The translations under genes were made by a program, and so were the position numbers. Below the pieces are notes generated by a model. That model was not told the DNA's origin. It searched no databases and saw only the letters and a program-made list of their open reading frames with translations. From contig NZ_JAYXIH010000023.1 in NCBI RefSeq assembly GCF_036016755.1, forward strand, positions 1-64,000: DNA of 64,000 nt, read 5' to 3'. Below, one piece after another: positions 17,412 to 25,328 of this stretch; position 1 is the stretch's first letter, and the number at the start of each line of letters is the position of its first letter. The stretch is from Aurantimonas coralicida_A (GTDB taxonomy: Bacteria > Pseudomonadota > Alphaproteobacteria > Rhizobiales > Rhizobiaceae).

Positions 17412-18191
17412 ATGGCGAGGATACAAGTTCGAGAAGTCGCGAAGGTCTATCAGGCGGTCACGCCCATTCGGGCTCTCGACTGCGTCGACATGGACGTGGC
17501 CGATGGCGAGTTCGTCGCGCTGCTCGGGCCATCGGGTTGTGGCAAGTCGACCCTTCTCAACATTCTGGCGGGTTTCGAAAAGAGCACCGAAGGCGTGGTC
17601 CTGATCGACGACGAACCGGTCGGTCCGCCCGGGCCGGATCGCGGCGTGGTATTCCAGGATGCAGCGCTGTTTCCCTGGCTCACCGTCTATGACAACGTGA
17701 CCTTTGGTCCGCGCATCCAGGGCGTCGGCCGGGCCGAATACGACAGCCGGACGCGGGAGATGTTGTCGATCGTCGGCCTCAGCGAATTCGCCGATTCCTA
17801 CCCCTCGCAACTCTCCGGAGGCATGCGCCAGAGGGTCGGTATCGCACGGGTTCTCGTCATGCGACCGCGCGCGCTATTGATGGACGAGCCCTTCGGCGCG
17901 CTCGACGCCCAGACCCGAATGGCGATGCAGGAACTCCTGCTCGAGGTATGGCAACGACTGAGCACGACCGTGGTGTTCGTTACCCATGATATCGACGAAG
18001 CCATCCTTCTGGCGGATCGGGTCTGCGTCATGTCGGCAAGACCGGCGTGCATCGCGCGGGAAATTCTCATCGACCTGCGTCGTCCGCGCTCCATCGACGA
18101 TCTGACCAGCCCCGCCTTCATCCGGTACAAGGCCGAAATCATGTCCGAGATGCGCAGCGCCCACCAGCCAGCGGAGCCGATTCACGCATGA
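17412..18191 (+). CDS. SsuB-type ABC transporter ATP-binding protein
   Basis: A 259-aa ATPase of the nitrate/sulfonate importer type. Walker A is GPSGCGKST, the Q-loop VFQDAALFPWLTV, the signature LSGGMRQRVGIARVL, Walker B LLMDEPFGALD and the switch VTHDIDEA. Its last codons overlap the deacetylase-like gene (ATGA at 18188), so transport and catabolic genes are translationally coupled. Confidence 0.88.
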   Translation: MARIQVREVAKVYQAVTPIRALDCVDMDVADGEFVALLGPSGCGKSTLLNILAGFEKSTEGVVLIDDEPVGPPGPDRGVVFQDAALFPWLTVYDNVTFGPRIQGVGRAEYDSRTREMLSIVGLSEFADSYPSQLSGGMRQRVGIARVLVMRPRALLMDEPFGALDAQTRMAMQELLLEVWQRLSTTVVFVTHDIDEAILLADRVCVMSARPACIAREILIDLRRPRSIDDLTSPAFIRYKAEIMSEMRSAHQPAEPIHA

Positions 18192-19081
18192 GCAATCCCC
18201 GCATTCCCTATCGCCTGGCCTCCGAACGGCCGGTGCTTCCGCCGATGCAGGGCAAGCGCATTCTCGTTCACCTCGTCGTCAACGTCGAGCACTGGCAGTT
18301 CGACCAGGCGATGCCACGGACGATCATCACGCCGCCGCATGGCAAGGAAACCATTCCGGATGTGCCGAATTTCAGTTGGGCCGACTACGGGATGCGGGCC
18401 GGCCTGCCGCGCATTCTCAAGCTTTTCGCCGAACGCGGTGTGCCGGCCTCGACCTCGCTCAATGCGGGCGTGATCGCGGCCTACCCTCAGGCGGCGGATG
18501 CGATGCTGCACGCCGGTTGGGAATTTATCGGACACGGCGTGCATCAGCGTTCGCTGATTCAGGCGAGCGGTGGCGAGGAAGGCCTTGTGTCCGAGGCGCT
18601 GGAGCTGATCACCCGCTTCACCGGCCAGCCGGTGCGCGGCTGGCTCAGCCCCGGCCTTCGCGAAAGCGACGATACGCCGGATATCCTGATGCGGAAGGGT
18701 GTCGACCATGTCTATGACTGGGTGGTCGACGATTTGCCATCGTGGATCGAGACGCGACACGGCGACCTCCTGGCAATGCCCTATAACCTCGAAATCAACG
18801 ATTCGATCGTCTACGCGATCGAGAAGCATGCGACCGGCGAGATGCTGAGCCGCCTGCGTCATACGCTGCGGCTGTTCGAGCGCGAGGTGGAGGAAAATCC
18901 GAGAGTGCTGGCGATCGGGCTGCATCCGCATTTGATCGGCGTGCCGCACCGGCTACAGGAACTGGAAGACATGATCGATCTTCTGCAAGCATCCGACGAC
19001 GTGCTGTTCACCACAGGCTCGCCGATCGCCGACTGGTTCGTTACCGCGACAAAAGCGGAAGCCAGCGCGGACTCGCGCTGA
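18188..19081 (+). CDS. polysaccharide-deacetylase-fold hydrolase (PuuE-like)
   Basis: A 297-aa NodB-fold protein. Instead of the canonical metal motif with two Asp, the first motif reads HLVVNVEHW, and the second is IGHGVHQRSL, close to the CHGWRW region of PuuE allantoinase. LSPGLRESDDTPDIL and LPYNLEIND-like segments are also those of the PuuE/cyclic-imide-hydrolase branch, which opens C-N rings rather than removing acetyl groups from sugars. That suits an operon with an amidase. Its stop overlaps the SDR start. Confidence 0.75.
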   Translation: MSNPRIPYRLASERPVLPPMQGKRILVHLVVNVEHWQFDQAMPRTIITPPHGKETIPDVPNFSWADYGMRAGLPRILKLFAERGVPASTSLNAGVIAAYPQAADAMLHAGWEFIGHGVHQRSLIQASGGEEGLVSEALELITRFTGQPVRGWLSPGLRESDDTPDILMRKGVDHVYDWVVDDLPSWIETRHGDLLAMPYNLEINDSIVYAIEKHATGEMLSRLRHTLRLFEREVEENPRVLAIGLHPHLIGVPHRLQELEDMIDLLQASDDVLFTTGSPIADWFVTATKAEASADSR

Positions 19082-19851
19082 TGGATCTGCAGCTCAGCGA
19101 CAAGCGCGTTCTGGTTACCGGCGGCTCCAAGGGCATCGGCTTTGCCGTGGCGCAGGCGTTCGCGGCCGAAGGAGCATCGGTCGTGATCGTCGGGCGCGAT
19201 CCCGAAAAGCTGGACGCGGCCAAGGCTCGGTTGACCCGGCACGGCGCGACGATCGAGACCCATGCGGCCGATCTGGCGATGCCCCGATGGCGGGAGGAAC
19301 TCGCCGAAACTATCGGACCGGTCGATATCCTGGTGAACAACGCCGGCGCCATTCCAGGGGGCGACCTTCTAACGCTGTCGATGGAGCGATGGATCGAGGC
19401 CTGGCAGTTGAAGGTCTTCGGCTACATCCATCTCACACAGCTTTTCCTGAAGCGGATGAAGGCGGCGGGCGGCGGCACCGTCGTCAACATTATTGGCGAC
19501 CTCGGCCGCTCGCCGCGATGGGACTATGTCTGCGGGACGACCGGCAATGCCAGCCTGATCGCCTTCACCGAAGCGGTCGGCGCCAAGTCGGTCGATTGGA
19601 ACGTGCGGGTTTTCGGCGTGAACCCCGCCGGCACCAGGACGGACCGCGTCGTCGAGGTGGCTCGCGGACAGGCGCAAAGCACGCTGGGCGATCCCGATCG
19701 CTGGGCTGAAATGCTCGCCAATCGTCCCTTCGGGCGGCTGGCCGAACCCGAGGAAATCGCCAGCGTCGTCGCGATGCTGGCCTCGCCTCGCGCGGGCTAT
19801 CTCTCCGGCACTGTAATCGATGTCGATGCCGGGCTGCGGAACAGAAAGTAG
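19081..19851 (+). CDS. short-chain dehydrogenase/reductase, non-canonical active site
   Basis: A 256-aa SDR. The cofactor motif TGGSKGIG and the NNAG motif are intact, as is the C-terminal YLSGTVIDVDAGL. The catalytic YxxxK is not: the region reads WDYVCGTTGNASL, with Tyr kept but Thr where Lys should be, and the usual catalytic Ser is replaced in NIIGDLGR. It belongs to an SDR branch with altered chemistry or acts as a binding protein. It begins on the last base of the deacetylase stop codon. Confidence 0.78.
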   Translation: MDLQLSDKRVLVTGGSKGIGFAVAQAFAAEGASVVIVGRDPEKLDAAKARLTRHGATIETHAADLAMPRWREELAETIGPVDILVNNAGAIPGGDLLTLSMERWIEAWQLKVFGYIHLTQLFLKRMKAAGGGTVVNIIGDLGRSPRWDYVCGTTGNASLIAFTEAVGAKSVDWNVRVFGVNPAGTRTDRVVEVARGQAQSTLGDPDRWAEMLANRPFGRLAEPEEIASVVAMLASPRAGYLSGTVIDVDAGLRNRK

Positions 19852-20064
19852 GACGGACACGTCAGGGTCCACGGTCTGCCAAGGGCGATCGAGACCTTGT
19901 GCGCGAGGACGAGATGGGCTTTGGGGAACCCACAAAATCTTGATCTTGTGGTGAATCGGCTCCCGCGAACGCGGCGGACCGTCTCTGCGACAAATACACC
20001 GTGGCCGGGGTTCGCTTTTTGGCGGGGTCGGAAGCCGCAATACAGACCGATATGGAGAATGAGA

Positions 20065-21231
20065 ATGGACAGCAGGGTCGAGGGCGACGATCATCAGGAT
20101 CTTCGGGACGCGCTGCGCGCGCTGTGCGCGGAATTTCCGGCGGAGTATCACCGCGCGCACGGCGCCGCCGAGACCTATCCCGAGGAATTCGTCGACGCCC
20201 TGACCGAAGCCGGCTGGCTCGCCGCGATGATTCCCGAGGAGTATGGCGGCTCCGGCCTGGGCCTCCTTGAGGCGTCGATCGTCATGGAGGAGATCAACCG
20301 GGCAGGGGGAAACGCCGGCCACTGCCACGGTCAGATGTACAATATGGGCACCTTGCTGCGGCACGGCTCGGAGGCCCAGAAGGGCAAGTATCTTCCGAAA
20401 ATCGCGTCGGGAGAGTTGCGGTTGCAGTCGATGGGCGTCACCGAACCCACGACCGGCACCGACACGACCAAGCTCAAGACCACCGCCGTGAAGAAGGGGG
20501 ATCGCTACGTCGTCAACGGACAGAAGGTCTGGATTTCCCGCATCCAGCATTCGGACCTGATGATCCTTTTGGCCCGCACCACCCCGCTGGCCGACGTCAG
20601 CAAGAAGTCGCAGGGGCTGTCGATCTTCCTTGTCGATCTGCGGCAGGCGATCGGCAACGGCATGACCGTCACTCCGATCCGCAACATGGTGGGTCACGAG
20701 ACCAACGAATTGTTCTTCGACAACCTGGAAATTCCGGCCGATAGCCTGATCGGCGAGGAGGGGCGGGGCTTCAAATACATCCTCGACGGTCTCAACGCCG
20801 AACGCACCCTGATCGCGGCCGAATGCATCGGCGACGGCTATTGGTTCACGGAAAAGGCCTCCGCCTATGCCAGGGAGCGCGTCGTGTTCGACCGACCGAT
20901 CGGCCAGAACCAGGGCGTCCAGTTCCCGATCGCAAGGGCCTATGTGAACATCGAGGCGGCGAACCTCATGCGCTTCAAGGCGGCGCGGAAATTCGACGCC
21001 AACCAGGATTGCGGAGCCGAGGCCAACATGGCGAAGCTGCTGGCGGCGGACGCGTCCTGGGAGGCGGCCAACGTCTGCATGCAGGTCCATGGCGGTTTCG
21101 GGTTCGCAGAGGAATACGATATCGAGCGCAAATTCCGCGAGACGCGACTTTATCAGGTCGCGCCGATCTCGACGAATTTCATCCTCTCCTATGTCGCCGA
21201 GCACGTGCTCGGCTTGCCGCGGTCGTTTTGA
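20065..21231 (+). CDS. acyl-CoA dehydrogenase family protein
   Basis: A 388-aa flavoprotein beginning at ATG 20065, chosen because GGAG at 20054-20057 sits 7 bp upstream; the frame is open further but those codons are implausible. FAD/acyl-CoA segments LQSMGVTEPTTGTDT, YVVNGQKVWIS and QVHGGFGFAEEYDIERKFRETR are clear. The glutamate used as base in medium-chain enzymes (in YEGTS) is absent (YQVAPIS); a Glu in NAERTL lies where isovaleryl-CoA dehydrogenase has its base. It likely oxidises the CoA ester made upstream. A 213-bp spacer separates it from the SDR. Confidence 0.82.
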   Translation: MDSRVEGDDHQDLRDALRALCAEFPAEYHRAHGAAETYPEEFVDALTEAGWLAAMIPEEYGGSGLGLLEASIVMEEINRAGGNAGHCHGQMYNMGTLLRHGSEAQKGKYLPKIASGELRLQSMGVTEPTTGTDTTKLKTTAVKKGDRYVVNGQKVWISRIQHSDLMILLARTTPLADVSKKSQGLSIFLVDLRQAIGNGMTVTPIRNMVGHETNELFFDNLEIPADSLIGEEGRGFKYILDGLNAERTLIAAECIGDGYWFTEKASAYARERVVFDRPIGQNQGVQFPIARAYVNIEAANLMRFKAARKFDANQDCGAEANMAKLLAADASWEAANVCMQVHGGFGFAEEYDIERKFRETRLYQVAPISTNFILSYVAEHVLGLPRSF

Positions 21232-21459
21232 GCGGCGGCGGCAACAGGTTCGCACGCTGGGCCGTCTCGATTCGCCATGGGCTTCTCTGTGCTCAGTTTA
21301 AAGGAAAGCAGCCTAGCCTTGGCCGGAAGGTCCGCCAGCGCGGCCGGCCAAGTCACGGCGTGGCGCCACTGCACCGTTCCACATTGTCATATTCGGTGTG
21401 ACCGGTTCTCGGCCATCCGAAGTTTGCGCTTGAACAAAAAAATGAATGTGGCAGTCTGA

Positions 21460-21486
21460 GTAAACCGGTTTAGTAAAGCGGTTTAC
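21460..21486. promoter_or_regulatory. tandem LacI-type operators
   Basis: TAAACCGGTTTA at 21461-21472 is a perfect 12-bp palindrome with the central CG typical of LacI-family sites. Directly next to it, GTAAAGCGGTTTAC at 21473-21486 is the same site with one asymmetric centre pair. They end 4 bp before the regulator's ATG, so bound repressor would block its own expression and that of the operon behind it. Confidence 0.7.
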
Positions 21487-21490
21487 CTGT

Positions 21491-22564
21491 ATGCCATCGA
21501 CGACAAGCGCCAAGCTCTCCAGCATGAAGGACGTCGCGAGAACCGCCGGCGTCTCGGTCGCGACGGTCTCGCGATATCTCAACCGGTCGCTGACTCTGCC
21601 CGCCTCCACCGCCCAGCGGATCGAAGCGGCCATCGCCAAGCTGGATTACCGCCGCAATCCCCATGCTCGCCGGCTCAGCCTCGGTCGCACGGACGTCATC
21701 GGGCTGGTTATTCCCGATATCGCCAATCCGTTCTTCGCGACGCTCGCCGCCTCGGTTGAAGAAGCCGCAGACTCCTTCGGTCTCGGCGTTGCCCTGTGTT
21801 CGAGCCTCAACCGCCCGGGACGCGAGCTGAAATACCTCGATCAGCTGCGCCGCAACGAGGTCGACGGGCTGATTTTCGTGACCAACCACAACGATCGCGA
21901 CGGCTCACTGGCCAGGGAAATTAATTTCGTTTCGCGGGTCGTCGTGCTCGACGAGGACGTTCCCGGCGTCGCTGTGCCGAAGGTGTTTTGCGACAACGTC
22001 GCGGCCGGACGCCTGGCGGCCGAGCATTTTCTTAGCCTCGGGCATCGCTCGATCGCCTTTCTCGGCAGCGCGACCGACATGGTGAGCACCCAGGGCCGGA
22101 TGGGCGGTCTTGCCGCGGCACTCCGCGAAAATGGCGCGAACGGCGCGATCACCTTTACCCGGCATGGCGACTATACGGCCGAATTCGGCCGCGCGGCCGC
22201 GCGGGAGTTCATCGAAGCTGGTCTGCCGAGCAGCGCGATCTTCGCCGCGTCGGACGAGATCGCGCTCGGCGTGCTCGATGCGTTCCGGCAGGCTGGCGTC
22301 TCCGTTCCCGATGACGTCTCGATGATCGGCTGCGACGATACCGCCCCGCTCCACTTGCTCGATCCGCCTCTGACGGCGATCCGGCAGCCGGTTCGCGCCA
22401 TGGGGCGCCGCGGCGTCGAATTGCTGATGGCCGGCGCGCGGCCGGAGGGTGCCACGCCGCGCGAGGAACTGCTTCCTGTCGAACTCATCGAACGTGCCTC
22501 CGTTCGGCCGCCCACGGAGAGAGTGCACCAGCGCATGGCGGCTATCGAAAAGCAAAGGATGTGA
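21491..22564 (+). CDS. LacI-family transcriptional regulator
   Basis: A 357-aa repressor. The HTH reads MKDVARTAGVSVATVSRYLNRS (from residue 12) with the hinge helix near NPHARRLSLGRTDVIGLVIPD, then a periplasmic-binding-type sensor domain ending FDD/CDD-TAPLHLLDPPLTAIRQP. It stands first in the sugar-type ABC operon and its stop is 1 bp before the next gene, so it is probably co-transcribed and autoregulated through the two operators just upstream. The ligand is unknown but presumably the transported substrate or its derivative. Confidence 0.88.
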   Translation: MPSTTSAKLSSMKDVARTAGVSVATVSRYLNRSLTLPASTAQRIEAAIAKLDYRRNPHARRLSLGRTDVIGLVIPDIANPFFATLAASVEEAADSFGLGVALCSSLNRPGRELKYLDQLRRNEVDGLIFVTNHNDRDGSLAREINFVSRVVVLDEDVPGVAVPKVFCDNVAAGRLAAEHFLSLGHRSIAFLGSATDMVSTQGRMGGLAAALRENGANGAITFTRHGDYTAEFGRAAAREFIEAGLPSSAIFAASDEIALGVLDAFRQAGVSVPDDVSMIGCDDTAPLHLLDPPLTAIRQPVRAMGRRGVELLMAGARPEGATPREELLPVELIERASVRPPTERVHQRMAAIEKQRM

Positions 22565-22565
22565 C

Positions 22566-23525
22566 ATGACCCTTCGATTCCAAAGGCGGACCCTTTTCGG
22601 TCTGGTAAGCGGCCTGATGCTTGCGTCCACCTCGCTATCGCCGGCCTTCGCGCAGGATGCCGCAAGTCCGACCTATGCGATGGTGCAGATCAACCAGCAG
22701 GCGTTGTTCTTCAATCAGATGATCTACGGCGCCCAGAAGGCGGCTGACGAAGCCGGCGCGAAACTCGTCGTGTTCAACGCCAACGACGATCCGGCACGCC
22801 AGAACGACGCGATCGAGACTTATATCCAGCAGGGCGTCGACGGCCTGATCGTCATCGCCATCGACGTCAACGGGATCATGCCGGCCGTCGAGGCGGCGGA
22901 CAAGGCGGGGATTCCGGTCGTCGCCGTCGACGCGATTTTGCCAGAAGGGCCCCAGAAGGCCCAGATCGGCGTCGACAATGCCGAGGCGGGCAAGATGATC
23001 GGCGAATACATGAAGACCTATGTCGGCGAGAACATGGACGGCAAAGCCGTTCTCGGCATCGTCGGCGCGCTGAACTCCTTCATCCAGAACGTGCGCCAGG
23101 AGGGTTTCGAAAATGTCCTCAAGGGCGATGACAACATCGAGACCGTCGGCGTCGTCGACGGTCGCAACATCCAGGACGAGGCGCTGTCGGCCGCGGAAAA
23201 CCTGATCACGGCCAATCCCAATCTCAACGCGATCTACGCGACCGGTGAGCCGGCCCTCGTCGGCGCCATCGCCGCCGTCGAGAGCCAGGGCAAGCAGGAC
23301 AGCGTCAAGATCTTCGGATGGGATCTGACCGCGCAGGCGATCGACGGCATCGATGCGGGGTTCGTCACCGCCGTGGTCCAGCAGGATCCCGCCGCCATGG
23401 GCGCGGCGGCGGTCAAGGCACTCGAGACGATCCGCACGGGCGGGACGGTCGAGGCGTCGATCTCCGTGCCGATCGAGATCGTCACAAAGGAGAATGTCGA
23501 TCCCTATCGCGAGACCTACAATTGA
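22566..23525 (+). CDS. ribose-type ABC substrate-binding protein
   Basis: A 319-aa periplasmic-binding protein (type 1 fold, RbsB/XylF class) with a signal peptide cleaved after about Ala29 (LSPAFAQD). VFNANDDPARQNDAIETYIQQGVDGLIVIAID and the DNAEAGKMIGEYM segment are typical. It starts at ATG 22566, one base after the LacI stop. Such proteins bind pentoses, polyols, nucleosides, autoinducer-2 or similar; the associated enzymes hint at a phosphorylatable hydroxylated compound. Confidence 0.85.
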   Translation: MTLRFQRRTLFGLVSGLMLASTSLSPAFAQDAASPTYAMVQINQQALFFNQMIYGAQKAADEAGAKLVVFNANDDPARQNDAIETYIQQGVDGLIVIAIDVNGIMPAVEAADKAGIPVVAVDAILPEGPQKAQIGVDNAEAGKMIGEYMKTYVGENMDGKAVLGIVGALNSFIQNVRQEGFENVLKGDDNIETVGVVDGRNIQDEALSAAENLITANPNLNAIYATGEPALVGAIAAVESQGKQDSVKIFGWDLTAQAIDGIDAGFVTAVVQQDPAAMGAAAVKALETIRTGGTVEASISVPIEIVTKENVDPYRETYN

Positions 23526-24313
23526 CGGTCCCACTGCAAGGAGAGGCCGGCCCAGCCGGCCTCTCCACCCCCGGAGCTGAGCGGGCGCCCCGCGTTTCGC
23601 TGCAGCAGATTCGCAAATCCTTCGGTTCGATCGATGCGCTGCGCGGCGTTGATCTCGACCTTTACCCCGGCGAGTGCCTGGGCCTCGTCGGCGACAATGC
23701 CGCGGGAAAGTCGACACTGACCAAGGTTTTGTCGGGCACCTACATTCCCGATGGCGGCACCATCCTTATCGACGGGAATGCGGTGAAATTTCTCGGCCCC
23801 GGCGATGCCAGGGACCGGCATATCGAGATGGTCTTCCAGGACCTCAGCCTGTGCGACACGATCGACGTGACCGGCAACCTCTTTCTCGGGCGGGAGATCA
23901 CCCGAGCCGGCTTTCTCGACCAGCGCGCGATGAAACGCGAAGCCCGCAAGATGCTCGATGCGCTGGAGATCAAGATCCCCAACCTGTCCTTGAAGGTCGC
24001 GCAATTGTCGGGCGGGCAGCGCCAAGCGATCGCCATCGCGCGTGCCGCCTCCTTCGATCCCCGCGTGCTGATCATGGACGAGCCCACCTCGGCGCTCGCG
24101 GTGGCCGAAGTCGAGGCGGTTCTCGCGCTGATCAACCGGGTGAAGGCCAGCGGTGTGTCGGTCGTTCTCATCACTCACCGGTTACAGGATCTGTTTCGCG
24201 TCTGCGACCGGATCGCCGTCATGTACGAGGGCACCAAGGTCGCCGAGCGCCAGGTCGAGGAAACCAATCTGGAGGATCTGGTGCGTCTTATCGTCGGCGA
24301 GGGGGTGCACTGA
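23522..24313 (+). CDS. ribose-type ABC ATP-binding protein, single domain
   Basis: About 263 aa from a TTG overlapping the previous stop (TTGA); no ATG or GTG exists in frame before the conserved core. Unlike RbsA it has one ATPase domain only, the FrcA-type form: Walker A GDNAAGKST, signature LSGGQRQAIAIARA, Walker B VLIMDEPTSAL, switch ITHRLQD. A perfect 12-bp stem-loop covers codons 7-15, so translation start may be controlled, or the true initiation may differ. It energises the permease that follows. Confidence 0.82.
   Translation: MTVPLQGEAGPAGLSTPGAERAPRVSLQQIRKSFGSIDALRGVDLDLYPGECLGLVGDNAAGKSTLTKVLSGTYIPDGGTILIDGNAVKFLGPGDARDRHIEMVFQDLSLCDTIDVTGNLFLGREITRAGFLDQRAMKREARKMLDALEIKIPNLSLKVAQLSGGQRQAIAIARAASFDPRVLIMDEPTSALAVAEVEAVLALINRVKASGVSVVLITHRLQDLFRVCDRIAVMYEGTKVAERQVEETNLEDLVRLIVGEGVH
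23540..23566. promoter_or_regulatory. perfect 12-bp stem-loop between binding protein and ATPase
   Basis: GGAGAGGCCGGC at 23540-23551 pairs perfectly with GCCGGCCTCTCC at 23555-23566 around a CCA loop. It follows the binding-protein stop by 14 bp and has no T tract. It could protect the upstream message end or reduce read-through, giving excess binding protein over membrane components, as known for other periplasmic-transport operons. Confidence 0.65.
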
Positions 24314-24314
24314 C

Positions 24315-25316
24315 ATGGTGACCTATACCAGCCGGTCGGAGGGATCGCGGACCAACGACTTCCTGTCCGAGCACGCCCAAGTCCTCTCCATCACCGGCTT
24401 CTTCCTCGTTTGCCTCGTCTTCTTCTCGTTCCAGACGGAGACGTTTCTGACCACCGGCAACGTTCTCAACCTGCTGCGGCAGGCCGCGCCGGTCCTCGTC
24501 GTCGCCAGCGCCATGACCTTCGTCATCACCACGGCCGGCATCGATCTGTCGGTCGGCTCCCAGGTCGCGCTCGTCAACGCCCTGGCCGCCATCGCCATCG
24601 CGGCCGGCGTTCCCTGGCCGCTGGTCGTGGCGATGATGCTGGCGACGGGCGTCACGATCGGCCTGCTGCAAGGCTGGTTCGTCGCCCATCAGGCGATCCC
24701 GGCCTTCATCGTGACCTTGGCGGGGCTGTCGATCTTTCGTGGGTTGGCTCTGCTTTTGACCAAGGGCTATTCGATTCCGATCCGCGACGCCCCGGGCTTC
24801 ACCTATCTCGGGCGCGGGGCGTTCCTCGGTATACCGGTCCCGGCGATCCTCGCGGTCCTCGTCGCCATCCTTGCCTATGTGGTCCTGACCAAGATGCGTT
24901 ATGGCCGCCAAGTGGTCGCGGTCGGAGCCAATATGGAAGCGGCGCGCCGCGTCGGCATGCCGGCCAAATGGATCACCGCCTCGGTCTACGGTCTGACCGG
25001 CCTTGCCTCGGCCTTCGCCGGCCTCCTCATCGCCGCACGGCTCGGTTCTGGCTCCTCGAACGCGGCCGTCGGCTTCGAGCTCGACGTCATCGCGGCCGTG
25101 GTTTTGGGCGGCACCTCGCTGATGGGCGGCCGCGGCACGATCATCGGGACGGTGCTCGGAACCCTGACCATCGCGGTCATCGGCAATGGTCTCATCCTGA
25201 TGCACATCTCGCCCTTCTTCACCCAGATCGTCACCGGCGTGATCATTCTGGCGGCGATCTGGCTGAACACGCGCATCTTCTCCTCTGGCCTGCGAATAGG
25301 GCGGCGAAAGACTTAG
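24315..25316 (+). CDS. ribose-type ABC transporter permease
   Basis: A 333-aa RbsC/FrcC-type permease starting at ATG 24315, one base after the ATPase stop. It has 8-10 hydrophobic segments, the motif TTAGIDLSVGSQVALVNALAA and VLGGTSLMGGRGTIIGTVLG, both diagnostic of the branched-chain/ribose permease superfamily. It probably works as a homodimer since only one permease gene is present. Confidence 0.87.
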   Translation: MVTYTSRSEGSRTNDFLSEHAQVLSITGFFLVCLVFFSFQTETFLTTGNVLNLLRQAAPVLVVASAMTFVITTAGIDLSVGSQVALVNALAAIAIAAGVPWPLVVAMMLATGVTIGLLQGWFVAHQAIPAFIVTLAGLSIFRGLALLLTKGYSIPIRDAPGFTYLGRGAFLGIPVPAILAVLVAILAYVVLTKMRYGRQVVAVGANMEAARRVGMPAKWITASVYGLTGLASAFAGLLIAARLGSGSSNAAVGFELDVIAAVVLGGTSLMGGRGTIIGTVLGTLTIAVIGNGLILMHISPFFTQIVTGVIILAAIWLNTRIFSSGLRIGRRKT

Positions 25317-25328
25317 AAAGGGGGTCTC

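Noticed and set aside
19369..21255. 628-aa ORF on the minus strand
   Set aside because: It is antisense to the SDR and acyl-CoA dehydrogenase genes, and crosses their spacer with no family similarity.
23318..23521. longer N-terminus for the ribose-type ATPase
   Set aside because: The frame is open upstream but lies wholly inside the binding-protein gene and gives an implausible sequence. The TTG overlapping the stop is preferred.
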